NCBI RefSeq assembly: GCF_036248275.1
Contig: NZ_CP109181.1
Coordinates: 4,464,001-4,528,000, forward strand
Origin: Streptomyces sp. NBC_01716
GTDB lineage: Bacteria; Actinomycetota; Actinomycetes; Streptomycetales; Streptomycetaceae
DNA length: 64,000 bases
Direction: 5' to 3'
Below are positions 25,563 to 36,160 of the stretch, in pieces (position 1 is the stretch's first letter; each line of letters starts with the position of its first letter). The notes beneath the pieces are model-generated. The model saw only the letters and a list, made by a program, of their open reading frames with translations. It did not search any database and was not told the origin of the DNA. Both the position numbers and the translations under genes were made by a program.

Positions 25563-25891
25563 GCGTCCATGTTCGCACTGTTGTTCGAATAAAGGGAGTG
25601 GGAAAGATTGGCCGAAACTGTGCCGAAACGCTTCCCCCCTTGCGGGCGCTGGCTCCTGGCGCGCTCCGTACGGGTGCATACGGACCGAACTGGCCTGTTG
25701 ATGCCATGAAGGGGGTTTATCGACATGTCCTCACGCTTGCGAGGGAATAACCCGCTGAGGGCTGGTTCGCCGGGGATTCGGTGGGCAATTCTTGATCCGC
25801 GACGTCGCGAACAACGTCGGGGCGGTCGGCCAACTGCCCTGGCAAAAGCCGTACTTCTCGCTCAGAAGATCTCGTTCCTGGAGGAACTGAC
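25563..25891. promoter_or_regulatory. Divergent intergenic region with GCCGAAAC direct repeat
   Basis: No ORF supported. Upstream of the prim-pol gene, GCCGAAAC occurs at 25611-25618 and again at 25622-25629, an 11-base phasing suggesting a regulator site. The right half should carry the promoter of the secreted-protein gene. Confidence 0.4.
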
Positions 25892-26197
25892 ATGGCAAGC
25901 TTCCGTACCGCCCGCGTCTTCGCCGCCGTCGCCGCCCTGCCCCTCGCCGCGGCGCTGTTCACCGGCTCGGCGTCCGCCGCCGACTTCGCGGACGACGGAT
26001 CGAACGCCAGCGTGGCCACGATCGTCGGCAGTGGTGTGGGCGACGACAATTCCGGCAACTCGACGACCACACAGCAGACGGCGACCGGCGCGGGTGCGTC
26101 GAACCAGAACAACACCGCCAACGTCAACGGCTCCGGCTTCACCGTGATCGACCAGTCCAACGAGAACATCGCGGTGAACTTCATCGATCTCTGGTAG
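25892..26197 (+). CDS. Small secreted Gln/Asn-rich protein
   Basis: 101 residues with GGAGGAACTGAC upstream of the ATG. Signal peptide to about residue 29 (SASA-ADFADD). The mature 72 residues are rich in Asn, Gln, Ser and Thr (DDNSGNSTTTQQTATGAG, SNQNNTANVNGSGFTVIDQS) and end NENIAVNFIDLW, with no cysteine. Alternating polar strands resemble amyloid-type surface proteins such as curlins, but it has no chaplin Cys pair and is not a rodlin. Confidence 0.7.
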   Translation: MASFRTARVFAAVAALPLAAALFTGSASAADFADDGSNASVATIVGSGVGDDNSGNSTTTQQTATGAGASNQNNTANVNGSGFTVIDQSNENIAVNFIDLW

Positions 26198-26695
26198 CGC
26201 GCGGCCCGACGGGGGGCCTGGCTGAGGGGTGAGCGGCGGTCTGCGCGACGGCACTTCGGTGCTGCCGTGCGGACCGTCCTCGTTTTCCCCCTCGGCCAGG
26301 CCCTCGCCGCCCCGCGACCCCCCGCCGCCCCCCCGGTCCCACCCCATACCCCCGCCCGACAACCCTGGTAGTACGTCCCGTCCCCCGGTACGACACGCCG
26401 CGGCACGTCTCTTCCTCATCACCAAGGTGTACGGCTCCGACACCCCCGCCCTCGCGTGCGCGGCCCGCACCGCGCCCACCTGCGGAGTCAGTTGGCACAA
26501 GGCCTCAGGGCCACCCCGCCACACACCGCCGAAGATCAACAGCGACCCCCCGCCTCCGGGGCCGACCCTGACGAGAGTGATCCCCTCCTCCATCTACAGG
26601 AGGTGTGGCCGGCACCACCTCTACTCCCTGAGGCGGACGTACCTTCGGGACCTGGGGCCGATCCCCTGAGAAGGGCCCGCTCCTAGCGTGGAGCC
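26198..26695. other. Intergenic region before the sigma-factor gene
   Basis: GC-rich, C-biased tract of about 500 bases with open frames in several directions but no credible start and codon pattern. Imperfect symmetry AGGTGTGGCCGGCACCACCT occurs near 26601. Presumably carries the sigma-gene promoter. Confidence 0.4.
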
Positions 26696-27319
26696 ATGAC
26701 CACGCCTGTCTGCACGAGCGCCTCGAAGGCCGCCTCGTATTCGCCGTACCTCCCGAACTCGCACCCACCCGCCCACGCCCATGCGCAGCAGTCGCACCCG
26801 CATCAGCCGTCGCACCCTCACACGCCCTACAAGTCCTTCTCGTCGTACGTACGGGCGCGGGGGCCCGTGCTGCTGCGTACCGCGCGCTCGCTCACCGCGA
26901 ATCCGAGCGACGCCGAGGACCTGCTGCAGACCGCTCTCACCAAGACGTACGTCGCCTGGGACCGGATCGAGGACCACCGTGCCCTCGACGGCTACGTCCG
27001 CCGGGCCCTCGTCAACACCCGTACCTCGCAGTGGCGCAAGCGCAAGGTCGACGAGTTCGCCTGCGAGGAACTGCCCGAGCCGGCCGGTCTGCCCGCGCCC
27101 GACCCGGCCGACGAGCAGGTGCTGCACGACGCGATGTGGCGCGCGGTGATGAAACTGCCCGACAGGCAGCGCGCGATGGTGGTGCTCCGTTACTACGAGG
27201 ACCTGAGCGAGGTCCAGACCGCCGAGGTGCTCGGGGTCTCCGTCGGCACGGTGAAGAGCGCGGTGTCGCGTGCGCTCGGAAAGCTGCGCGAGGACCCGGA
27301 GTTGACGCCCGTCCGCTGA
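26696..27319 (+). CDS. SigE-family ECF RNA polymerase sigma factor
   Basis: 207 residues. A His/Pro-rich N-terminus (HPPAHAHAQQSHPHQPSHPH, residues about 23-42) precedes sigma region 2 (YVRARGPVLLRTARSLTANP, DAEDLLQTALTKTYVAWDRI) and region 4 (LPDRQRAMVVLRYYEDLSEV, GVSVGTVKSAVSRALGKLRE). The His-rich leader is unusual for the family and could bind metal (inference). No anti-sigma gene adjoins it. Confidence 0.88.
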   Translation: MTTPVCTSASKAASYSPYLPNSHPPAHAHAQQSHPHQPSHPHTPYKSFSSYVRARGPVLLRTARSLTANPSDAEDLLQTALTKTYVAWDRIEDHRALDGYVRRALVNTRTSQWRKRKVDEFACEELPEPAGLPAPDPADEQVLHDAMWRAVMKLPDRQRAMVVLRYYEDLSEVQTAEVLGVSVGTVKSAVSRALGKLREDPELTPVR

Positions 27320-27422
27320 CCCGCGACTTCCGTAACTCCGGCATCCGCAGGGGACGCCGCGTCGGACGCCCCGTTCCGCACCGAGTGTCTCCGCGCCTAG
27401 TATTTCGTACTCCTGGGTAGTG

Positions 27423-27440
27423 ACATACCGATCGGTATGT
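27423..27440. promoter_or_regulatory. TetR-type operator of the acyl-CoA synthetase gene
   Basis: ACATACCGATCGGTATGT is an 18-bp perfect palindrome in the form typical of TetR/AcrR operators, 77 bases before the start codon. No TetR gene is adjacent. Confidence 0.75.
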
Positions 27441-27516
27441 GCGCAGAATCTCCGCAAGCCTTTCTGCCACACCGCGCCGCTGTCGCCTGGCCGACGGCGC
27501 CCACCGGGAGGACGCC

Positions 27517-29172
<1,656 letters not shown>

Positions 29173-29221
29173 GTCCTGTCCGGCGGCACTTCACGGATGC
29201 CAACTGGCCTTGTCCGAAAGG

Positions 29222-32200
29222 TCAGTTGGTACCGATCTTCGCGAGCAGGTCCACGATCCGCGCCTGCACGTCCTCGCTCGTGGACCGCTCGGCGAGGAAC
29301 AGCACGGTCTCCCCGGCGGAGAGCTGCGGCAGTTCGTCGCGGTCGATGCTCGTGGAGGTGTAGACGACCAGCGGCGTACGGTTCAACTGGCCGTTCGCGC
29401 GCAGCCAGTCGATGATGCCCGCGCGCCGGCGCCGTACCTGCATGAGGTCCATGACCACCAGGTTCGGCCGCATCTGGCCCGCGAGTGTCACCGCCTCGCT
29501 GTCCGTCCCCGCGCGCGCCACCTGCATGCCACGGCGCTCCAGCGTCGCGGTCAGCGCGAGCGCGATCTCCTCGCTCTCCTCTATCAACAGCACGCGCGGC
29601 GGGTGCTGTTCGCTGTCGCGTGGCGCCAGCGCTTTGAGGAGTACGGCGGGGTCGGCCCCGTACGCCGCCTCACGCGTCGCCTGCCCGAGCCCGGCGGTCA
29701 CCAGCACCGGGACCTCGGCGGCGACCGCGGCCTGGCGCAGCGACTGGAGCGCGGTGCGGGTGATCGGGCCGGTCAGCGGGTCCACGAACAGCGCCGCCGG
29801 GAAGGCCGCGATCTGGGCGTCGACCTCCTCGCGGGAGTGGACGATCACCGGGCGGTAGCCGCGGTCGCTCAGGGCCTGCTGGGTGGAGACGTCGGGGGCG
29901 GGCCAGACCAGCAGCCGGCGGGGGTTGTCCAGCGGCTCGGGGGGCAGTTCGTCGTCGACGGGCCGGGGCTGGGGGCGGTTCGCGACCTCGACCGCGCCGC
30001 CGGGGCCGTCGAGCGGCTGGGGGCCTTCGGCGCCCTCGTCCGGAGCTTCTATGGCGTAGGCGCGGCCCTCGGAGTGCGGGCCGTGGGCGAGGGGTCCGCC
30101 CTGGCCGCCGTGGGAGGGGCCGGAGGCGCCGGCGCCGGTGTCGTCGGGGTCGTGCGGGGAGGAGAGCCTGCGGCGGCGGCCGGAGCCGAGGCTCTGGTTC
30201 TGCTGCTTGGTGATCTGCTGCGAGAAGGGCACGCCCTGGCCGAGCGTACGGACGCTGTACGCCCGCCCCTGTGTGGAGTCGGCCGGCATCGGCTCCTCCT
30301 CGGGCAGGGGCTGGGCGGGGGGCAACGGCTGGGCGGCGCGGGGGTCTTGGGGGGTGGCGGCGGTGTTGCTTCCGCCGGTCCCGTTGCCCGTGCCGTCGGT
30401 GTCGGCCGGGCCTGTGGTGCTGTCGGGGCCTGTGGTGCTGTCGGTGGCGGCGGGGCGGTCGGGGCCGTCGGTGTCGTCGTCCGGATGAGTGTGCGTGTGC
30501 TGCTCGGGCGGCGGTACGGCTCCGGGGACGGGCCACGAGGGTTCACCGGGAGCGCCTTGGCCGGGTGCCGCCGGGCCGGGCGCGCCCGGCATCACGCCGA
30601 CGCCCGATGAGGTCGGCATCGCGGGCGCCCAGCTGTTGGGGTCCGCGGGCGGCGCGCCGTTGTCGCCGGGCTCCGGCGCGAGCGCCCGGCGCGGGTCCTT
30701 CGTACGCGGGTCCTTGGTGCGGGGGTCCGTCCTGCGCGGGTCGTTGGGGCGCGCGGGGGCGTCCGTGAGCCCCCCGGGCCGCCGCCCCGGCTGGGAGGTC
30801 TGGGCCGCCACGGGATGGGGCTTCAGCGGTGTGTGGTCCGCGCGAGGGTCTGCCCCCACGGCGTCGTGGCGCCCCGGCAGCGAGGCGTCGGGCGTGCGGT
30901 CGGCCTCGGCCGGGGGGAGCGCGAACTGTGCGCGCGCGGGAGCGGCGTCGCCGGCGGGCGCCGGCGCGGGCTCGGGCCGCTGCTGCGTGGGCGCCAGCGC
31001 GCGCCGGGGACGACGGACGGCCGGTTGCTGCTGGGCGGGCACGGGGTGCGCCGCCGCCTGCTGCTGTGCCGGAACGTGCCGGGGGGTCTGCGGCGGTGCC
31101 TGCCGCGGTGCTTGTTGGAGTGCCTGCTCCGGGGCCGGGGCAGGCGCAGGCACCGGCGACGGACCGGAGGGCAGGGCCGGGAGGGCGTTCTGGCCGCCGT
31201 GCCGGGCACGGCGCCCCGTACCGGCAGCCGCGGCCTCCTGCTGTGCGCCGTGCGGTACGCCCTGCGGCGGAACGGCCTGGCCCAAGGCGGCGCGCCCGTT
31301 CGGATGCGCCCCCTCGGCGGCGGTCACGACCGACCCCTCGGAAGCGGCGGCCGACAGAGTGGGGGGAGCGGGCGGAGCGGGCCGGGCCGACACCGCGAGT
31401 TCCGCGCCCGGTACGGCGGCGGCCGCGCTCTCCGCCGGGCTGGGCCGGCCGCGCCTGCGGCCGGTACCCCCACCACCAGGAACGCTGCCGCCGCCGGTGC
31501 TCTCACCGGAGTCCTGAGCCGGTACGGGCACCGGCTGCCCGTCCGTGCCCGGGGCCGCATCCGTACGAGCCCTGCGCCGCCCCGTCGGCTCGCCGGGCTC
31601 CTCGCCCGGAGCCCCGAGGAACGCGTCCGTCGAAGCCCGTCGCGCACGCCGCCGCCCGCCGCCGGGCCGCCCGGAGCCACCCGTCGACCCGGGCGCCGAC
31701 TCCGGCTGCACCGGCTGTACCGGCTGCGCCGGTGTCTGGCTCTCCTCGGGCGCGGGCGGGTGGTACGTCCCCGACCCCTCCCCCAGCGGCACTTCGAGTA
31801 CGTACGCGCTGCCGCCCATGCCCGGCATCTCGTGCGTCTGCAACACCCCGCCGTGCGCCCGTACGATCCCGCGCACGATCGGCTCGTGCACCGGATCGCC
31901 GCCCGCGAACGGCCCGCGTACCTCGATCCGTACGACATCGCCGCGCTGCGCCGCCGCCACCACGATCGTGGAGTCGACGTAACCGCCGCCCGGCACCACC
32001 CGCGTACGCCCGGTGGAATCGACCCCGGCCACGTCCGCCGTGAGATGCGCGAGTGCCGTCGCGAGCCGTACCGGGTCGACCTCCGCCTCGATCGGGGGGG
32101 CGTGCACGGCGAACTGCGCCCGGCCCGGACCGATCAGCTCGACCGCGCCCTCGACCCCGGCCGCCACGACCCCGTCGAGCAGCACCTTGACCTTGGTCAG

Positions 32201-33418
32201 CCGGTCCAGGCCCTCGTCGAGCCGCTGATAGCCGAGGACGTTGTCCACCAGCGTCGTCATCCGCGCGTACCCGGCGGACAGGTGGTGCAGCATCTGGTTG
32301 GCCTCGGGCCACAGTTGCCCTGCCGGGTCGGCGGCGAGCGTCGACAGCTCACCGCGCAGCTCCTCCAGCGGACCGCGCAGCGCGCCGCCGAGGACGGCGG
32401 TCAGCTGGTGGTGCCGGCGGGCCGTGTTGTCGTACCGCTCCGCGAGCTCCTCGATCTCGGCGGCGTAGCGGTCGCTGCGGTCGGCGAGTTCGGCGGTGTG
32501 CCGCTCGACGGCCTCTTCGAGTTCGGCCGTATGGCGCTCGATTGTCTCCGCGAGCTCCGCCGCGTGCCGCTCGGCCGTCTCGCCGGCCTCGGTCGCGTGC
32601 GCCTCGACCAGTTCCTCGTACGGACGCCGGTCGGTGAACGTCATCACCGCGCCGACGAGCTGCTCCCCGTCCCGTACGGGCGCGGTGGTCAGGTCGACCG
32701 GTACCTGCTTGCCGTTCTTCGCCCACAGCACCTGCCCGCGCACCCGGTGCTTGCGCCCCGACTTGAGGGTGTCGGCGAGGGGCGAGTCCTCGTACGGGAA
32801 CGGCTCCCCGTCCGCGCGCGAGTGCAGGATCAGCGGGTGCAGCTCCTGGCCGCCCAGATCGCTGGCCCGGAAGCCGAGGATCTGCGCGGCGGCGGGGTTG
32901 ACGAGGACGACGCGGCCGTCGGTGTCCGTACCGACCACGCCCTCGGCGGCGGCCCGCAGGATCATCTCGGTCTGGCGCTGCGAACGCGCCAGCTCCGCCT
33001 CGGTGTCGACGGTCCCCGAGAGGTCGCGGACGACGAGCATGAGCAGCTCGTCGCCGGTGTAGTTGTGCAGGTCGTTGTAGGCCTGCCGGCCGTCCTCCAG
33101 ATTGGCGCTGGTGACCTCGACGGGGAACTCGCCGCCGTCCGTACGGCGCGCGATCATCCGGGTCGGCTTCGTACGGCCCCGCTCGTCGGAGGCCTCGGGG
33201 CGGCGCATCGAGCCGGGGATCAGGCGCGGGTCGAACTGCGGCAGCAGATCGAGCAGACCGCGCCCGACCAGGGCCGTACCAGGGGTTTCGAAGGTTTCGA
33301 GGGCGATGGTGTTCGCGTTGACGACGGTGCCGTTGCTGTTGACGAGCACCAGTCCGTCGGGAAGCGCGTCAAGTATCGCCGCGAGGCGAGCAGCGCCTCG
33401 GGATGGCCTGCTGCTCAC
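29222..33418 (-). CDS. Giant PAS-coiled coil-pseudokinase-receiver signalling protein
   Basis: 1398 residues. Order: PAS 1 (AAILDALPDGLVLVNSNGTV), PAS 2 (MILRAAAEGVVGTDTDGRVV), a heptad coiled coil (AERHAAELAETIERHTAELE), a HisKA-like helix pair in which the expected SHELRTPL box reads GGALRGPL so the histidine is absent, a weak HATPase (VRGIVRAHGGVLQTHEMPG), about 600 residues of Pro/Ala/Gly-rich disorder, and two receiver-like domains at the end (RRLLVWPAPDVSTQQALSD; RVLLIEESEEIALALTATLE with Asp in LVVMDLM). Start chosen at the GTG with AGGGAGGAAG seven bases upstream. More likely a scaffold or sensor than an active kinase. Confidence 0.8.
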   Translation of the reverse strand: MSSRPSRGAARLAAILDALPDGLVLVNSNGTVVNANTIALETFETPGTALVGRGLLDLLPQFDPRLIPGSMRRPEASDERGRTKPTRMIARRTDGGEFPVEVTSANLEDGRQAYNDLHNYTGDELLMLVVRDLSGTVDTEAELARSQRQTEMILRAAAEGVVGTDTDGRVVLVNPAAAQILGFRASDLGGQELHPLILHSRADGEPFPYEDSPLADTLKSGRKHRVRGQVLWAKNGKQVPVDLTTAPVRDGEQLVGAVMTFTDRRPYEELVEAHATEAGETAERHAAELAETIERHTAELEEAVERHTAELADRSDRYAAEIEELAERYDNTARRHHQLTAVLGGALRGPLEELRGELSTLAADPAGQLWPEANQMLHHLSAGYARMTTLVDNVLGYQRLDEGLDRLTKVKVLLDGVVAAGVEGAVELIGPGRAQFAVHAPPIEAEVDPVRLATALAHLTADVAGVDSTGRTRVVPGGGYVDSTIVVAAAQRGDVVRIEVRGPFAGGDPVHEPIVRGIVRAHGGVLQTHEMPGMGGSAYVLEVPLGEGSGTYHPPAPEESQTPAQPVQPVQPESAPGSTGGSGRPGGGRRRARRASTDAFLGAPGEEPGEPTGRRRARTDAAPGTDGQPVPVPAQDSGESTGGGSVPGGGGTGRRRGRPSPAESAAAAVPGAELAVSARPAPPAPPTLSAAASEGSVVTAAEGAHPNGRAALGQAVPPQGVPHGAQQEAAAAGTGRRARHGGQNALPALPSGPSPVPAPAPAPEQALQQAPRQAPPQTPRHVPAQQQAAAHPVPAQQQPAVRRPRRALAPTQQRPEPAPAPAGDAAPARAQFALPPAEADRTPDASLPGRHDAVGADPRADHTPLKPHPVAAQTSQPGRRPGGLTDAPARPNDPRRTDPRTKDPRTKDPRRALAPEPGDNGAPPADPNSWAPAMPTSSGVGVMPGAPGPAAPGQGAPGEPSWPVPGAVPPPEQHTHTHPDDDTDGPDRPAATDSTTGPDSTTGPADTDGTGNGTGGSNTAATPQDPRAAQPLPPAQPLPEEEPMPADSTQGRAYSVRTLGQGVPFSQQITKQQNQSLGSGRRRRLSSPHDPDDTGAGASGPSHGGQGGPLAHGPHSEGRAYAIEAPDEGAEGPQPLDGPGGAVEVANRPQPRPVDDELPPEPLDNPRRLLVWPAPDVSTQQALSDRGYRPVIVHSREEVDAQIAAFPAALFVDPLTGPITRTALQSLRQAAVAAEVPVLVTAGLGQATREAAYGADPAVLLKALAPRDSEQHPPRVLLIEESEEIALALTATLERRGMQVARAGTDSEAVTLAGQMRPNLVVMDLMQVRRRRAGIIDWLRANGQLNRTPLVVYTSTSIDRDELPQLSAGETVLFLAERSTSEDVQARIVDLLAKIGTN

Positions 33419-33670
33419 GACGACGCTTCCTCCCTGACCCACTGCACCTTGCGGACGGCCGGTCCCATCTTGCCCCTCGGAGTCTCAGCCTGTCACTGGA
33501 GGGAGTCTAAGGGCTGGGGGGCGGGGCGGGGCGGCGGATGAGGGGGAGCTCTCACCAAGGTTGTGTGCGGACCCGGTACGTACGCCGTCCCCGCGCTCCC
33601 CCACCCGCCCCCACCTGCCCCGCGCGTGCCCGCGTGCGGCTGAGTGTGGCTGGCTGTGGCTACGCGTGGC

Positions 33671-34150
33671 TCAGCCCCGGGCGGCGGGGAGCACGGGGAC
33701 GAGGTTCTGCCAGCGGGAGATCTCGCAGCCATTCTTACGGCTGAACGTCGCGTCGACGCTCCGGCCGTGCCACGTCCCGGTGACCCGCGCGGTGGCGGGC
33801 CCGCCCATCTGCATGGTGCACATCTGGCCATCGGGCACCGGCGCGAACGGGTTCTTGTCCTCGGCGGCCAGCTCGTCCAGCCGCGCACAGGCGGAGGCGG
33901 CTTCGGGGTGCGTACCGCCGGAAGGCCCGCAGCGCAGCTCGTACGTACCGTCCGCGCGGGTGATGTTGGTGTCGACGACGGTCACGGTGAGCCGGTCCGG
34001 CTCCTGCTCCTGCTCCTGGAAGAGCGAGTGGAGCGGCAGCGGCGCGAGGTCGAACGGGCCGACCGCGGCGGCGGTGGGCGCGAAGGCGCCCAGGGCGGCG
34101 AGCGAGCCGGCGAACACGCCGGTGGCGGTGAGGGAGAAACGACGCGACAC
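33671..34150 (-). CDS. Subtilisin inhibitor-like (SSI family) protease inhibitor
   Basis: 159 residues; GTG start after CAGGAG. Signal peptide to about residue 29 (PTAAAVG). SSI features: RLTVTVVDTNITRADGTYEL, first disulfide Cys in ELRCGP with ASACARL, reactive loop DGQMCTMQMGGPATARVTG (P1 Met by alignment with MCPMV of SSI) and C-terminal SRKNGCEISRW. Secreted tight-binding inhibitor of subtilisin-type proteases, characteristic of Streptomyces. Confidence 0.9.
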   Translation of the reverse strand: MSRRFSLTATGVFAGSLAALGAFAPTAAAVGPFDLAPLPLHSLFQEQEQEPDRLTVTVVDTNITRADGTYELRCGPSGGTHPEAASACARLDELAAEDKNPFAPVPDGQMCTMQMGGPATARVTGTWHGRSVDATFSRKNGCEISRWQNLVPVLPAARG

Positions 34151-34366
34151 GGGAACTCCTGACGGCAGACGATTCCGAAGGGCCCGACGGTGCGCGCCCG
34201 GCATCACTAACGCGCGCGCGGCCCAGTCGTTGCGCCCGGGCCGGGGGCGCGAGGAAGTGCTTTGCCCTGCGGGCTTCCCGCCTAGTACCGTGGGCGGCGA
34301 TTGGTGACACCGCGCTCGGCTGTGTCATCATCTGACACGCACCATCCGCGCCCGCGCGGGTGTGCT

Positions 34367-34457
34367 GGAGGCGTCGCCTAGTCCGGTCTATGGCGCCGCA
34401 CTGCTAATGCGGTTTGGGTCTTAAAGCCCATCGAGGGTTCAAATCCCTCCGCCTCCG
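34367..34457 (+). tRNA. tRNA-Ser(GCT)
   Basis: 91 nt; acceptor GGAGGCG/CGCCTCC, discriminator G, anticodon loop CTGCTAA between CCGCA and TGCGG, long variable arm, T-arm GAGGGTTCAAATCCCTC. A hairpin terminator follows. Confidence 0.95.
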
Positions 34458-34468
34458 CGCATCGATCA

Positions 34469-34500
34469 CCGAAGCCCCGTCCACCAGGCCGGGGCTTCGG
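34469..34500 (+). terminator. Terminator of tRNA-Ser(GCT)
   Basis: CCGAAGCCCC and GGGGCTTCGG form a 10-bp stem twelve bases after the tRNA. Confidence 0.8.
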
Positions 34501-34632
34501 CCGTTCAGCCCGCCAGTTTCATGACGTTTCCGCAGCTCAGGCGGGGTGCGGCTAATGGATTTCACGTGACGCCGCAGGTCATGTAATGTTGTTCTCGCAA
34601 CGCAGGGGGCCCCAAAAAGCCCAGCACGGCAA

Positions 34633-34705
34633 GCACTCGTAGCTTAACGGATAGAGCATCTGACTACGGATCAGAAGGTTGCAGGTTCGAATCCTGCCGA
34701 GTGCA
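34633..34705 (+). tRNA. tRNA-Arg(ACG)
   Basis: 73 nt; acceptor GCACTCG/CGAGTGC, discriminator A, anticodon stem TCTGA/TCAGA around CTACGGA (anticodon ACG), T-arm GCAGGTTCGAATCCTGC. Confidence 0.95.
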
Positions 34706-34712
34706 CAGCAGA

Positions 34713-34747
34713 CGAGAGGCCCCGGACGACGAGTCCGGGGCCTCTCG
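34713..34747 (+). terminator. Terminator of tRNA-Arg(ACG)
   Basis: CGAGAGGCCCCGGAC-GACGA-GTCCGGGGCCTCTCG, a perfect 15-bp stem eight bases after the tRNA. Confidence 0.9.
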
Positions 34748-35074
34748 CGTGTGCCGTGACGGGGGGATCCGGTGGGCGGCTGCGTTGGACCACCTCGTCC
34801 TCGAAGGGTAGGACGGGTACGAGGCACCTGAGTCTCAAGAAGTGCCCCTGCCTGAGGGGCGGTCAGCATCCCCCACAGGGCGTTGGTTCTGATGCGCCGT
34901 TCGGCTGGTGGACGTGTCGTCTCTGATCGGGGCCTGCGGGTCGCTTCGCGGCGATCTTGATGGAATCGGAGAATGCGGGGCTTGCGGCGGAACACCTGGC
35001 GACCAGCGCGAGCGAGGACGGGCATGGCCAGTGCGGGCGGACGGGAAGAACGGCCCGTTCACACGGGGAAGGTC
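34748..35074. other. Intergenic region between tRNA-Arg and FUSC gene
   Basis: No credible gene. A small hairpin GCCCCT-GCCTG-AGGGGC lies at 34844-34860. No copy of the tRNA-Arg 3' end is seen here or elsewhere in the window. Confidence 0.4.
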
Positions 35075-36160
35075 ATGAGCGGGCTGTCGAAGGTGTTCGA
35101 GCTCAATCCTGCGGGGCTCAACTGGCCGCGAGGGGTGATGTTCCTGGACGTCGCGCTGGTGCCGCTGATCGTCTTCCGGGCGATCGGGCATGAGCAGTAT
35201 CTTCTCAGTGCGTTGTTCGGCCTGCTGTTCGCGTGGCTGGCTGACCCTGGAGGCGGCTACGGGTACCGCGCCTGGCACATTGCCGTCTTTGCTGTGATCG
35301 GTGCGGGCCTGACCGCGCTGGGATCCGGCATCGGGGGAGACGCCTGGGGCTGGATGGTTCTCGCGGCTTTCGCGGTCACTCTGGCGGCCGGCCTGGCAGC
35401 CGCGTTCGGGGTGCGCAGGTTCGTCACCGCCGTGCTTCTCAACCTCTGGTTCATCATTGCCCTCGGGAACGCGTTCAGCCTTCATCATCACACCCATGTC
35501 ACCAGCCACACCTGGGCACAGGTGCTCGCCTGGACCGGAGGGGCGGCGCTGTGGATCGCGGTTACGTTCGTTGTGTGGCTGATCCGCAGGCGCGAGGACC
35601 GGCCCCAGCCGGTCGCGGAACTCCCCGGTGGCACCGCACGGCGGAAGCTGACCCCACCGTTGATCATGTTCGCGTTGATCCGTGCTCTGGTCATGGCCTG
35701 TACCGTCGCGCTTGCCTTCGGCCTGAACCTGTCGCACGGCACCTGGCTGCCGATCGCGGCCATGGTAGCGATGAAGCCCAGCCTGGAGCAGGCCACGCTC
35801 GTATCCGCTCAGCGCCTCACCGGCGCGCTGATCGGCGCCGCCGCAGCCGCGCTGCTGCTGCTGGTGCCCGCCGGTGAGCAGGGACTCAGGCTCTTCGCAG
35901 TCGATCTTGGACTTGAAGTGGTCGCGCTCGTCCTGTTGATGCACGCGGTAGCAATTCGCTTCTGGAACTACGCGCTCTACTCTGCGGCCGTCGCCATGGG
36001 AGTGCTCCTCCTCGTGGACGTTGGGCAGCCCTCCGACTATGCCGCCGAGGGCTACCGGGTGCTGTGGACGTTCTGTGGCGTGGGGATCGCTCTGCTCGTC
36101 ATGCTGCTTGCAAGCCTGCTCGCCAAGCACACCGCCGAAGCGCCACCACAATCAGCCTGA
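35075..36160 (+). CDS. FUSC-family integral membrane protein
   Basis: 361 residues with about ten helices in two half-repeats: VMFLDVALVPLIVFRAIG, YLLSALFGLLFAWLAD, WMVLAAFAVTLAAGLAAAFG, then a cytoplasmic linker (IRRREDRPQPVAELPG) and a second block (LIRALVMACTVALAFGLNL, WLPIAAMVAMKPSLEQATLV, RLTGALIGAAAAALLLLV). The MKP...QATL...R segment is the FUSC/YccS signature. Related proteins are thought to export aromatic acids. Start set at ATG 35075 just after GGGGAAGG. Confidence 0.8.
   Translation: MSGLSKVFELNPAGLNWPRGVMFLDVALVPLIVFRAIGHEQYLLSALFGLLFAWLADPGGGYGYRAWHIAVFAVIGAGLTALGSGIGGDAWGWMVLAAFAVTLAAGLAAAFGVRRFVTAVLLNLWFIIALGNAFSLHHHTHVTSHTWAQVLAWTGGAALWIAVTFVVWLIRRREDRPQPVAELPGGTARRKLTPPLIMFALIRALVMACTVALAFGLNLSHGTWLPIAAMVAMKPSLEQATLVSAQRLTGALIGAAAAALLLLVPAGEQGLRLFAVDLGLEVVALVLLMHAVAIRFWNYALYSAAVAMGVLLLVDVGQPSDYAAEGYRVLWTFCGVGIALLVMLLASLLAKHTAEAPPQSA

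Noticed and set aside
26229..26669. Proline-rich plus-strand ORF before the SigE-family gene
   Set aside because: No ribosome site, poly-Pro from C-rich DNA, and no codon bias; treated as intergenic.
30815..33541. 908-codon open frame on the plus strand
   Set aside because: Antisense to the PAS-receiver gene; no domain pattern, Arg/Gly-rich composition typical of a GC-rich shadow frame.
34367..34705. tRNA-Ser(GCT) and tRNA-Arg as attachment sites of a second island
   Set aside because: No duplicate of either tRNA 3' end and no integrase nearby were seen.
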